From NCBI GenBank assembly GCA_019637555.1, contig JAHBVK010000016.1, positions 35,870 to 99,869 of the forward strand: a DNA stretch of 64,000 bases, read 5' to 3'. How positions within the stretch are numbered: position 1 is the first letter of the stretch; each line of letters begins with the position of its first letter. Below are positions 9,027 through 17,519 of this stretch, piece by piece. A program made the translations under genes and the position numbers. Source of the DNA: Anaerolineae bacterium (GTDB lineage: Bacteria > Chloroflexota > Anaerolineae > Aggregatilineales > UBA2796). A model generated the notes under the pieces. That model saw only the letters and a list, made by a program, of their open reading frames with translations. It had not been told where the DNA came from and ran no database searches.

Positions 9027-9120
9027 CCAAGTAACTGAGTGCCCTAAGAGCCGCATACAAGGTGCTGGAGTGCTGTAATATTCAGCCGTAAAGTTAGAAG
9101 TTACTTGGCACTTAGGGCAC
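9027..9120. repeat. Interleaved inverted repeats with pseudoknot order (A-B-A'-B')
   Basis: CCAAGTAACT (9027-9036) is complementary to AGTTACTTGG (9099-9108). GTGCCCTAAG (9039-9048) is complementary to CTTAGGGCAC (9111-9120). All four arms are perfect 10-mers, each partner pair is offset by exactly 72 bases, and the two arms on each side are 2 bases apart. The element lies between the divergent genes at 8933 and 9227. It could be two operator pairs, or an RNA pseudoknot if transcribed. Confidence 0.6.
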
Positions 9121-9185
9121 CTGAGCATTCTGGCACTTTTCCCCTACGCTTGGCAGGCAACTACCATCGCTTTTAGGTCTGGTGC

Positions 9186-9191
9186 TACAAT
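9186..9191 (+). promoter_or_regulatory. Extended -10 box upstream of the SH3 protein gene
   Basis: TACAAT at 9186-9191 is preceded by TGC, the same extended form as at 735-743. No good -35 is seen. It precedes the start at 9227 by 35 bases. Confidence 0.5.
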
Positions 9192-9226
9192 AGCGCGTTC
9201 ATGTTTGCTAGAAAGGACGAATGCTT

Positions 9227-9934
9227 ATGATTACGTTGGTGAAGCGGGGAATCAGATTTATCAGTCTAGCGGTGTTGATCACATCGCTGATCGTGATGGC
9301 AGCGCCTGCTAAGGCAGAGATCAGCAAGCTGACGCTGAATCGGCGTTCCTGCGCTGGCGTAACGGCATTCGTGGTATACGATGGCTACGTAGAAGGCGCA
9401 GCGCCTTACTATGTTGCCTTTGCAGCAGACGTGAACGCCAATGGTATTTTTGGCGAGGCAGGTGAATCGCTGGTGTATTCGCGCATACTGGGAAATTTAG
9501 GCAGTGCAGCACCAGTCTCGGGGCGGATGACCTTCACGGCGCAAGCAGAAGGAACAGTGATTTCCGTAATTGCCTATGTGGTAGACAGTGCAGGTAAGTC
9601 GCTTTCCGAGCAGTTAGGTCCGATCAGCTATACCTGCACCTTCAAACCGGCGCTCGATTCGCTGCCAGCGACTGGCAGCAGCACCGTGAGCAGCTCCGCC
9701 GTTACCGCGGTGGTTACCTCCGCTGCTGTGACCGTTTACAGCGAACCAACGGTGAAATCGACGGTGGTAGGCGGCATCGGTAAGGGGCAGCGCGTGACCG
9801 TCTATGCCCTGAACGTGCGCGGCGATTGGGCACAGGTTCAGTACAGCGGTGGTACTGGCTGGATTTTGTGGCGTGGTAATGCCTTCCTGTATGGTCCACG
9901 TCAGAACCTACCGCGCCTAGCAAACGCAGAATAG
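9227..9934 (+). CDS. Secreted protein with C-terminal bacterial SH3 domain
   Basis: An AGAAAGGA ribosome site fits the ATG at 9227 better than the ATG two codons earlier. The 235-residue product begins with a signal peptide (hydrophobic core VLITSLIVMAAP, cleavage after AKA at about residue 31). A beta-rich region of about 110 residues follows, then a linker. The C-terminal 65 residues (VTVYSEPTVKSTVVGGIGKG and VQYSGGTGWI) form a bacterial SH3 (SH3b) domain. SH3b domains of secreted proteins usually bind cell-wall or surface polymers. No enzymatic domain is visible. It is a single-gene unit with its own extended -10 box. Confidence 0.75.
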   Translation: MITLVKRGIRFISLAVLITSLIVMAAPAKAEISKLTLNRRSCAGVTAFVVYDGYVEGAAPYYVAFAADVNANGIFGEAGESLVYSRILGNLGSAAPVSGRMTFTAQAEGTVISVIAYVVDSAGKSLSEQLGPISYTCTFKPALDSLPATGSSTVSSSAVTAVVTSAAVTVYSEPTVKSTVVGGIGKGQRVTVYALNVRGDWAQVQYSGGTGWILWRGNAFLYGPRQNLPRLANAE

Positions 9935-10261
9935 TTTGATTCTCTAACACAAAACGCATCCCATTTTCTGCCATTTTTTTAATGGCGAAAATGGCAAAAA
10001 AATGGGATGTGGTAGGCGATAATTAGGAAAGCGTTTCAAACCTACTAACGCGGGTATTTGTGCTGCATGTAGCAAGCGGAGTGATCAACGGTTATCACGT
10101 TAAGATAGGTCTTAGGCACTATTTGGGTGATACTCTGTGGTGATTGAATACTCCTCTCTGCTGTAAAAGCGACGGCGCTGTTCAGCGGATCGGGGTGGCG
10201 AAGCCGGAGCAAGAGGACGCATTCTTGCCCGATAGTGAGCGAGCAGCGCACGGCGCATCCC
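9935..10261. other. Gene-free stretch upstream of murF-alr
   Basis: The left end carries a hairpin-forming inverted repeat (9958-10008). The rest holds no convincing coding signal or strong promoter. An in-frame GTG at 10235 has no ribosome site and is not used as the gene start. Confidence 0.4.
9958..10008. repeat. Long imperfect hairpin after the SH3 gene
   Basis: ATCCCATTTT-CT-GCCATTTT (9958-9977) pairs with AAAATGGC-AAA-AAAATGGGAT (9988-10008), giving 8- and 10-bp stems around a small internal loop. It lies 24 bases after the stop at 9934 and probably ends that transcript, though no T-run follows the stem. Confidence 0.5.
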
Positions 10262-12823
10262 ATGATCAATCTCTATGACATTTTAGAGGCGGCAGATGGT
10301 CAGCTTTTTGGTGAGCCAGCCGCCGAGATTTTCACCGATTTCTGCTACGACTCGCGGCGGGTGCAAGCGGGCGAATTGTTCGTCGCCCTGAAGACCGAAC
10401 GCGGTGATGGTCATCAGTATATGCGCGAGGCGGTGGAAGGTGGTGCGCTAGGCATCATGTGCCACCATCCGCCAGAGTTCGACACCACTGGCATCACCGT
10501 CGTGGTGATGCGCGACGTGGAACGGGCACTGCTCAACTGGGCGCGGATCATCCTCAAGAAGTTCGGTACCACCGTGATCGCGGTGACGGGCGGCGCGGGC
10601 AAATCGACCACCAAAGAGGCAATTGCCGCTGTACTTGGTACGCGCTATCAGGTCTACAAAAGTCCTGCCAGTTTCAACGGCAGACTCGGTTTACCCATCG
10701 CTCTGGGCAGATTGACCGCCGATGATAAATTAGCTGTATTAGAGTTCGGCGCGGATCACTTTGGCGAGATGAGCGAACTGGTGGAGGTGACGCACCCGCT
10801 GGTCGGTGTGGTCACTAACATCAACCAAGCGTACACGGATCGCTTCGGGGCGATGGAGAACGTGACCGCCGAGCATGCGGTATTGATCGAAAGTCTGCCC
10901 ACCTCCGGCTTGGCGGTGCTCAATTACGATGATGATCGCGTTCGCAGCATGACACCGCTGACCAGAGCACCGATTCTGACCGTTGGTGTCGATCTGACTG
11001 GCTCTACCTTTGGCGCGGATTTCCTTGCCTACAACATTCTGGTCGCACGCGACAAAACTGGCTTCGATCTCGTAAATCAACGGGATCGTTTTTTCGGTAA
11101 ATGGATTCCCCTGCTAGGTGTGCATCAGGTCTACAATGCGTTGGCGGCGATTGCCGTGGGATCTGCGTTCGATGTCAGTATCGAAGATGGCTTAAAAGCG
11201 CTGACCGATCTCGGTCCGCTGCCGGGGCGGATGCGTCCGCTGAATGGGCGGGGGCGCTGTCTGATGATCGATGACAGCCACAACGCTACGCCTGAAAGCA
11301 CGCTGGCAGCACTGGATTGGTTGAATGCGGTACGCCTGCCAGAAGGGCGCGGACGTTCGATCTTTGTGTTCGGAGATATTGATGAGCTTGGCGGGCAGGA
11401 ATTAACCGTCCACCGCGAGATCGGAAAACGCGCCTCTGAAGTTGCGGATGTTCTGGTGACTACTGGAGAACTGGCGGCGGTAGCAGCACGGGCGGCATTG
11501 GATAACGGCATGCCGCGCGAAAACATTCATATCACCTTTAGCGCACAGGATGCTGCCCATGTGATCGGGGACTCGCTCGACGTGGATGATCTGGTGCTGG
11601 TCAAAGGCGGCGTCGGTGCACGAATGGAGTTCGTGACTCGACTGCTGCTAGCCAAAGAGAAAGATGCCGCGCTGCTGCCCCGAGCCGAATCCGCCTATAA
11701 GCAAGTGTGGATTAACCGTCCGACGCGCCCCACATGGATCGAGGTGGATAAATCGGCTATCGCTCACAATACGCAGCAGATCAAAAAGATTGTCGGTGCG
11801 GATGTGGCGGTAATGGCGGTAGTCAAGGCGAACGCTTACGGTCATGGTGCCCTAGCGGTGAGTACGACGGCGCTGTTAAATGGTGCACAATATCTGGGTG
11901 TGGCAACGGTAACGGAAGCTGCTGAACTGCGGGACGCTGGCATTGAAGCGCCGATCTTGTGTCTGGGTTATACGCCAGCGTGGGCAGCACGTCAAGCGAT
12001 CTACCACCGGCTGACAGTGACTGTTTACGATCTGGATATGGCGCGGAGTTTCAATCGCGCAGCGAGAGAAATGAACTCGACGCTGCGCGTTCACATCAAG
12101 ATCGATACGGGTATGGCGCGGTTGGGCTTGCTGCCGGACCAAGTGATCGGCTTCTTTCGCGGCATCGCCGGATTGCAAAATCTGGAAGTAGAAGGCTTAT
12201 ACACCCACTTTTCCGCCGCCGAAAGCGACCCTGAGTACACCCGCGAACAACTGCGCGTGTTCAACGATCTGCTGAAAATGCTGCGCGCGTCGGGGATCGA
12301 TTTCCGCTATGTTCACGCGGCGAACAGTGCCGCGGCGCTCAATTTTCCAGAAGCGCGTTTGAATATGGTGCGGGTAGGCGGTGAATTATACGGCATTGCC
12401 GCTGATGAAGAGATGCCACTGCCCGGTGATCTGCGCCCTGCCATGACATGGAAAACATCTATCGCGCAGGTAAAACTTTATCCGGCTGGTACGTTCGTTG
12501 GTTATGGTAAAACCTACATCACCAAGAAACAGGAACGAATCGCGGTTATTCCAGTGGGTTATGCGGATGGCTTCCGCCGTGCACCGGAGAATTGGGGCGA
12601 AGTTCTGGTTAAAGGTCAGCGTGCGCCGATCGTCGGTAGGGTGAGCATGGATATGACCATGATCGATGTGACGGCGATCCGCGATGTGGGCATCGGTGAC
12701 GAGGTAGTGCTGATCGGTAAGCAGGGGACAGATCAGATTACGGCGGCGGAAGTAGCACAGCGTCTGGGCACGATTCCCTATGAAGTGGTCAGCACAATTC
12801 TGGCGCGCGTACCCAGAGTGTAA
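10262..12823 (+). CDS. murF-alr: Bifunctional MurF ligase / alanine racemase fusion
   Basis: The 853-residue protein joins two steps of peptidoglycan precursor synthesis. Residues 1-470 are MurF, which adds D-Ala-D-Ala to the UDP-MurNAc-tripeptide using ATP (P-loop GGAGKSTT at about 110-117; cap-domain start NLYDILEAADG). Residues from about 478 are a fold-type III alanine racemase supplying D-alanine, with the PLP lysine Lys522 in VVKANAYGHG, an Arg in MVRVGGELYG and the second catalytic base Tyr748 in VGYGKTY. Such fusions are known, for example in Bacteroidetes. Both active sites look intact. The ATG at 10262 matches the usual MurF N-terminus; an upstream GTG at 10235 is possible. Confidence 0.93.
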   Translation: MINLYDILEAADGQLFGEPAAEIFTDFCYDSRRVQAGELFVALKTERGDGHQYMREAVEGGALGIMCHHPPEFDTTGITVVVMRDVERALLNWARIILKKFGTTVIAVTGGAGKSTTKEAIAAVLGTRYQVYKSPASFNGRLGLPIALGRLTADDKLAVLEFGADHFGEMSELVEVTHPLVGVVTNINQAYTDRFGAMENVTAEHAVLIESLPTSGLAVLNYDDDRVRSMTPLTRAPILTVGVDLTGSTFGADFLAYNILVARDKTGFDLVNQRDRFFGKWIPLLGVHQVYNALAAIAVGSAFDVSIEDGLKALTDLGPLPGRMRPLNGRGRCLMIDDSHNATPESTLAALDWLNAVRLPEGRGRSIFVFGDIDELGGQELTVHREIGKRASEVADVLVTTGELAAVAARAALDNGMPRENIHITFSAQDAAHVIGDSLDVDDLVLVKGGVGARMEFVTRLLLAKEKDAALLPRAESAYKQVWINRPTRPTWIEVDKSAIAHNTQQIKKIVGADVAVMAVVKANAYGHGALAVSTTALLNGAQYLGVATVTEAAELRDAGIEAPILCLGYTPAWAARQAIYHRLTVTVYDLDMARSFNRAAREMNSTLRVHIKIDTGMARLGLLPDQVIGFFRGIAGLQNLEVEGLYTHFSAAESDPEYTREQLRVFNDLLKMLRASGIDFRYVHAANSAAALNFPEARLNMVRVGGELYGIAADEEMPLPGDLRPAMTWKTSIAQVKLYPAGTFVGYGKTYITKKQERIAVIPVGYADGFRRAPENWGEVLVKGQRAPIVGRVSMDMTMIDVTAIRDVGIGDEVVLIGKQGTDQITAAEVAQRLGTIPYEVVSTILARVPRV

Positions 12824-12992
12824 TCAACGCCCCTGCGGATATCCGGATTGGCAATAATCCGACAATTCTATTACGACTTAGTTACGCTCAAACTTGGTAT
12901 GCTGAAGATACTGATGAGTCTGGCAGCGCTAGTTCTTGAAAGCGCTGCTGCTACGCCTTAGATCGCGTCCATGAGATTGAGGTGACGAATAG

Positions 12993-14240
12993 ATGAGCAG
13001 TCCCGCGCGTCCATACGTCCTATACATTGAAGATGATCCGCTGTCACGGCGGTTGGTCAGCAAGGTACTTGCCAATGAGTTCGAGGTAGCTACCGCCGCG
13101 ACCGGGCTGGAAGGCTTGTCGCTGGCACAGCGCCGCCGTCCCGATCTGGTACTGACCGACCTAAACCTACCTGATTTGAACGGCGAGTACATCGCTGCAC
13201 GCTTGCAAACTCTGATCGAGCCTGCCGTACCAGTCGTTGCCGTTACCGCCCAGACGACTGGCGATTATGTACAGCGATCCCTCGCTGCTGGCTGCGTGGG
13301 CTTCGTCAGCAAGCCCATTGACATCTCCAGCTTTCCAGACACGGTTCGCGCCTATCTCAGTGGTCACAAGGTAGATAAGCTAAGTTCGGCAGATGCGCCG
13401 TCAGCAGTTCATGCGTTGATGCTGGATATGGCGCAGAAGCTGGAAGGTTCTGCACGACGAGTTCAAGAAGATCACGTGGAACTGCGGCAGCTTGAGCGCA
13501 CCAAAAACACCTTCCTCACGCAAGTGGCGCACGAATTACGCACACCGCTTACCGTCCTCTCCGGTTATATTCAGATGTTGCAAACCCGACTACACGAAGC
13601 CACAGAGATCGGTGAGCGCTATCCCGACATGCTGGAGCTAGGCGACCAGAGCGCCGACGGGATCAAGCGATTGCATCGCCTGATGAACGAGATCGTGGTG
13701 ATGGCGCGACTCTCTACCAATCAGTTGGATACTGAGAAATCGATCATCCGTCCCGCGCACATTGCCCAAGACGTGATCGAAGAGTTTAGTGAACCCGCCA
13801 GCAACCGGAACATCAATTTGATGCTCCACGCGCAGGATATGGATGCCGTATTCCTAGGTGATCCGACCCTACTGCCGATGTTGTTCAGCAATCTGGTCAG
13901 CAATGCCCTTAAGTTTACGCCGGATGGTGGCACGGTGGCGGTGCAGATCGATTCCTTCCCCGAAGCGTTGTACATCTCGGTGCGCGATACGGGCGTGGGC
14001 ATCGCGGCGGAATCGCTGCCGCTGTTGTTCAAACCTTTTTACAGTGGCATTGATGTAAGTCGCGGGCGTACCAGCAAAACAGATTTCATGGGCATGGGGA
14101 TGGGGCTTGGCTTAACGCTGATCGCACGAATTGTAGAAGCGCATAAGGGCAAAGTGTGGGCGGAAAGTCCGGGCTACGATGAGCAGAAGTTCCCCGGTAG
14201 TACCTTTCATGTGCTGCTGCCTGTCGAGGTGGAGGCATGA
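12993..14240 (+). CDS. Hybrid receiver-histidine kinase
   Basis: This soluble 415-residue protein starts with a response-regulator receiver domain (residues 6-125; acidic pocket Glu13-Asp14-Asp15, phospho-acceptor Asp56, Lys107). A HisKA domain follows with His180 in VAHELRTPL, then an HATPase domain (N-box NLVSNALKFTPDGG, G1 box DTGVGI, and a Gly-rich GMGMGLGL). No membrane helix or sensor domain is present. The receiver therefore probably gates the kinase, with input arriving by phosphotransfer from another kinase. The output partner is not adjacent; the lone receiver at 52714-53079 is one possible but unlinked partner. Confidence 0.9.
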   Translation: MSSPARPYVLYIEDDPLSRRLVSKVLANEFEVATAATGLEGLSLAQRRRPDLVLTDLNLPDLNGEYIAARLQTLIEPAVPVVAVTAQTTGDYVQRSLAAGCVGFVSKPIDISSFPDTVRAYLSGHKVDKLSSADAPSAVHALMLDMAQKLEGSARRVQEDHVELRQLERTKNTFLTQVAHELRTPLTVLSGYIQMLQTRLHEATEIGERYPDMLELGDQSADGIKRLHRLMNEIVVMARLSTNQLDTEKSIIRPAHIAQDVIEEFSEPASNRNINLMLHAQDMDAVFLGDPTLLPMLFSNLVSNALKFTPDGGTVAVQIDSFPEALYISVRDTGVGIAAESLPLLFKPFYSGIDVSRGRTSKTDFMGMGMGLGLTLIARIVEAHKGKVWAESPGYDEQKFPGSTFHVLLPVEVEA

Positions 14241-14256
14241 TTTTGCCTCGAGAGGT

Positions 14257-14373
14257 GTCAATTTAAGGAGAGAGGTGAAGTAGGTAGATCGGTTCCCGAC
14301 AATGAATTGCCGGGCTGAACAAACAAAGTCCCTGCGGGACTACAGCATTGTGGGCTGATCTGCTTAAGTTGAC
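14257..14373. repeat. Cloverleaf-like palindromic element
   Basis: The outer arms GTCAATTTAAG (14257-14267) and CTTAAGTTGAC (14363-14373) pair with one mismatch. Inside, AGATC (14286-14290) pairs with GATCT (14357-14361). Two hairpins lie within: CCCGACAAT/ATTGCCGGG (14295-14303 and 14306-14314, one mismatch) and AGTCCC/GGGACT (14327-14332 and 14336-14341). AGAGGT flanks the element on both sides (14251-14256 and near 14383). It resembles a REP- or MITE-like non-coding mobile repeat. Confidence 0.6.
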
Positions 14374-14403
14374 AGAATACTAGAGGTATGCATTAACCTC
14401 TAA

Positions 14404-14438
14404 CCCCTCTCCCAAGCTGTACATGGACTGGAGAGGGG
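14404..14438. repeat. Hairpin repeat CCCCTCTCC/GGAGAGGGG
   Basis: A perfect 9-bp stem (14404-14412 and 14430-14438) with a 17-base loop lies between the convergent genes ending at 14240 and 14466. It may act as a terminator, or be a copy of a dispersed repeat; there is no T-run. Confidence 0.5.
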
Positions 14439-14465
14439 AAACAGAGAGGCGCACAGGCGCCGGGA

Positions 14466-15545
14466 TCAGCCCATGATGATGCTCAGGAAGTCGGCGTCGC
14501 TCCAACCACTGTCGTTACGCCCGAAGCGTAGGACAACCAGATTTCTTTCAGGAATGATGTACATGCGCTGCTGACCTTCGCCTGCGAAGATAACGAATGT
14601 TGGTTCGGTCTCGCCCAAGGTGACGCCATCAACGCTTTGATTGGGCGCGATGAGCTGGGTCGCCATCACTTCCAGCGGAATCCATTCTTTGAGATTATAT
14701 TCCACCCACATCGACATGGCGTAATAGGGATTTGCGGCAGTGCCAACGAAGCACTGACGGATCGATTCTTCCGGCACGATTTGTTCGCCTTCCCACATGC
14801 CGCGTTGTAAGATGAACTGACCGTACTTGATCCATTCACGTGCCGTCAGTAAACCACCAGCCGCCAGATTAGGCAGATCGAGCGAATCGCGGCGGATGTC
14901 GAATCCTTTGATCTCCAACGGATCGAAGATGCGGCGCTGTAGGTAGGCGATCACATCGGCGTCGCCCGTGTCGGCGGCTTCCAGTTTACGATTCATCACT
15001 GTGGCGAAGGCGTAATAGTTAGCTGGAGCATACTGGAAGTATTCGCCGGGAGGAAAGGTCAGCGGCAGCAGTAGTGTGACTTTTAGCCGATCCTTCGCCT
15101 GTCCGAGAATCCCCTGATCGTTGGGCAGTCCACTAGTTTGTGTCAGCAGTTGGTAGACGGTCATATCCTCGTAGGGAAATTTGGTGACACCCTGCCATTC
15201 CGTCAAGGTATCGGCAACCTTCTCGTCCAGCGAGATCAAGCCATCTTCTACGGCAGCGGCAGCGATGGCGCAAGAGAAAGACTTGGTGCCGCTTGCCAGC
15301 AAGTGCGGTTCACGGCGTGAATAGCCGTTCTGGTAATCCTCGTAGACGATCTCGCCATCTTGCAGGATTAACACGGCATCGCCATTGTGGTAGCTGCTGT
15401 AGCTGGCGGCAAGCTGATAGTTTTCCGTAGGATCGCTCTGCGCCTGCGGGTGAAGATTGATCGAACCCGCAGACAGCGCCAATACGATCAGCAGCGCAAG
15501 GGTCAATCGGCGGACATGCTTGCTCTGTTTGGCTGTGAAAAGCAT
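14466..15545 (-). CDS. Secreted serine beta-lactamase-family hydrolase
   Basis: The 359-residue protein has a basic N-terminus and a hydrophobic signal segment (about residues 13-30). It has the fold signatures of class C beta-lactamase-like serine hydrolases: the S-x-x-K nucleophile motif in ASGTKSFS and a Y-x-N in YAPANYY. A GGGAG site lies 9 bases before the ATG. Family members include D-aminopeptidases, esterases and penicillin-binding-like enzymes, and the substrate cannot be told from the sequence. It acts outside the membrane. The upstream gene on the same strand (15634-16893) is also exported, so the two may form an operon. Confidence 0.82.
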   Translation of the reverse strand: MLFTAKQSKHVRRLTLALLIVLALSAGSINLHPQAQSDPTENYQLAASYSSYHNGDAVLILQDGEIVYEDYQNGYSRREPHLLASGTKSFSCAIAAAAVEDGLISLDEKVADTLTEWQGVTKFPYEDMTVYQLLTQTSGLPNDQGILGQAKDRLKVTLLLPLTFPPGEYFQYAPANYYAFATVMNRKLEAADTGDADVIAYLQRRIFDPLEIKGFDIRRDSLDLPNLAAGGLLTAREWIKYGQFILQRGMWEGEQIVPEESIRQCFVGTAANPYYAMSMWVEYNLKEWIPLEVMATQLIAPNQSVDGVTLGETEPTFVIFAGEGQQRMYIIPERNLVVLRFGRNDSGWSDADFLSIIMG

Positions 15546-15633
15546 CGTCGGAAGCTCCCGATATGGCTAAATTGTTGATGTGGAGGAAGCGGGACGGGTT
15601 AAATACCCGCCCCTAACTGTATTATTCGTAAGT

Positions 15634-16893
15634 TCACGGCGCTGGTGTTGCGGTCAGGAATGGCGTTGATGTGGGTATGGGTGTCGAGGTCGCTACCAGA
15701 TCGCTTGGTGGGATCAGGAAAAACGAATTGCGAATCTGCGCTAGTTGGGGCGGGATGCTGGCATTATTGGCATCCAGCAAATCTAGCCCACGCAGCATTG
15801 ATTGTTCGGTAATCACATAGAGTGTGCTGTTCGCGCCATTCAACAGCGTGGTCACGCTGCTGCGCTGGTTGCCATCGGGATCAGGATCAGCGTAGGAAAC
15901 GGAGAAGCCAGCTACCCCATTGATCATCTCTGCTTTCACAGTCTGGATGGTGGCTTTGGGGATGTTGGTGCTAATCCACGTTTTAGCGGCGTCCTCACTA
16001 TCGATCACCGTCGCTGGAACTGCCCGCGTCAACAGTGTGACTTGCGGCGACTGGGCGCTATCGATTACAGTGAAAGGACGCCCGACAGCCCCTTCTTGAA
16101 TCACCCAGCCAGTAGGATATTTGATCACATAGCCGAGCACATAATCAGGGATTACGCTCCACTCCAAGGGCGAGTTCAGAGCGGCACGCCAGAAGCGGAA
16201 ATGATCCCACGCTGCCGATTGCAGCGCGTCTAGCAAGCCCGGATTGTTGCTAGGCACTACAAGGCGTGCCGTCAGCAACCAATCTTGATCCAGTTTACTG
16301 ATCTGGCGGGCAAGATAGGTATCCGTAAGCGTCTGCCCGCCCGAATCAGTGTTCACTTTGACCTCGAAATCGATCACAAACTGATCGCCATCGGCGCGAC
16401 GAGACAGTTCTCGCCATCCGCCCGTGTAATCTTTCCACGCCGCATTGAGATTGGTGGTATCGTAGAGCTTATCCAAGTCGTTGACGGTGCTGGTCTGGCG
16501 CGAAGGGTCCTTTTCAGCGAAGGCGTGGATCACGCTCTGTGCGCCGGAGTTGATGAACATCAAACCGACACGCCCAAAGGTTTCACCCTGCGGCAGCACG
16601 GTCTCTTCGCCGCCGTTATCGGCTGGCAACTCCCAACCATCGAACTTGGGAATAGAAATCAAGCCTGTGTGATGAAAATACGTCTGCGTAGCGATGACGT
16701 ATGTGCCCTCAGGGGGAACGGTGGGAAAACCGCGCTCGACGCCAACATTGATAGTCGCTGTCGCGCCTGTAGTCGTGGTGGTGAACGTAGCAAAGCTGGA
16801 CATCACGAAGATGAAGATGATCAGCAGCACCGCGACAACGCGCAAGATGCGTCCGCTGGTTGAGCTTGCGTTTAACCAATTGCGTTGTGACAT
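15634..16893 (-). CDS. Membrane-anchored extracellular protein, PsbP-like C-terminal part
   Basis: The 419-residue protein has one N-terminal membrane helix (about residues 16-34) and an extracellular body. The segment LGYVIKYPTGWVIQEG near residue 260 resembles the start of PsbP-like domains common in Chloroflexota surface proteins. The C-terminus is a Thr/Pro-rich tail. No catalytic motif is recognisable and the function is unknown. It sits upstream of the exported serine hydrolase and downstream of the acetyltransferase on the same strand. Confidence 0.6.
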   Translation of the reverse strand: MSQRNWLNASSTSGRILRVVAVLLIIFIFVMSSFATFTTTTTGATATINVGVERGFPTVPPEGTYVIATQTYFHHTGLISIPKFDGWELPADNGGEETVLPQGETFGRVGLMFINSGAQSVIHAFAEKDPSRQTSTVNDLDKLYDTTNLNAAWKDYTGGWRELSRRADGDQFVIDFEVKVNTDSGGQTLTDTYLARQISKLDQDWLLTARLVVPSNNPGLLDALQSAAWDHFRFWRAALNSPLEWSVIPDYVLGYVIKYPTGWVIQEGAVGRPFTVIDSAQSPQVTLLTRAVPATVIDSEDAAKTWISTNIPKATIQTVKAEMINGVAGFSVSYADPDPDGNQRSSVTTLLNGANSTLYVITEQSMLRGLDLLDANNASIPPQLAQIRNSFFLIPPSDLVATSTPIPTSTPFLTATPAP

Positions 16894-16929
16894 AAATTCG
16901 CTGTCCTCGTTCCCGATTGATTGCCGGTA

Positions 16930-17391
16930 TCAGCCGCGCCCTGTGCCATTCCAAAAGAGCGCGTATTTTTCGTTCAAGCACGCGCCGAAATTTAAGCCTT
17001 CGAAAAATTCACGCGTGGAGGTGACCACTAGAACCTGCCGGATGTTGCGCCGTTCCGCTTCCGCCACCGCCATCTGCACCAGCATCCGTCCATAGCCATG
17101 CCCGCGCTTGCTATCTTCCACCGCCAGCGAACGCAGCTCCGCGATCTTGGCGCTGTAGACTTCTAGACAGCAGCAGCCGACGATCTCACTTGCTTCGTCG
17201 ATCACCCACCAAGTATCTAGTAGTTCAACGATTTCGGCGTCTGGGCGCGGCAGCAGTTTATCCAGATTACGCTCAATCAATTTCTGGATTTTGGGGATGT
17301 CAGCGAGGGTCGCTTTACGCAGCACGCCTTCGGTGTTGAGTTCCGCCTGAGAATCAAGCGGCACGGCGTGTTCGTCGGTCATGGTGGTCAT
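16930..17391 (-). CDS. GNAT acetyltransferase (N-acetylglutamate synthase-like)
   Basis: Counting from the ATG at 17391 gives 153 residues; longer starts (17394, 17445) are possible. The GNAT fold is clear: the beta4/acetyl-CoA loop reads AELRSLAVEDSKRGHGYGRML and the C-terminal strand region STREFFEGLNFG. The LRSLAV motif and the TSTREFFE ending resemble the ArgA C-terminal acetyltransferase domain, so the substrate may be an amino acid such as glutamate. No arginine genes are adjacent. It would be a cytoplasmic enzyme using acetyl-CoA. Confidence 0.75.
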   Translation of the reverse strand: MTTMTDEHAVPLDSQAELNTEGVLRKATLADIPKIQKLIERNLDKLLPRPDAEIVELLDTWWVIDEASEIVGCCCLEVYSAKIAELRSLAVEDSKRGHGYGRMLVQMAVAEAERRNIRQVLVVTSTREFFEGLNFGACLNEKYALFWNGTGRG

Positions 17392-17519
17392 CACTTTAAT
17401 TCTTCCGTTTTCCTCAAAGTTCATGCATTTCGCACAACGGCACAAGTATATTCCAACACCGTCCGCTGTCTATCCCAAATCCTTTTTGCTTCATTACCTC
17501 TAACTTACTTGAATTTCAT

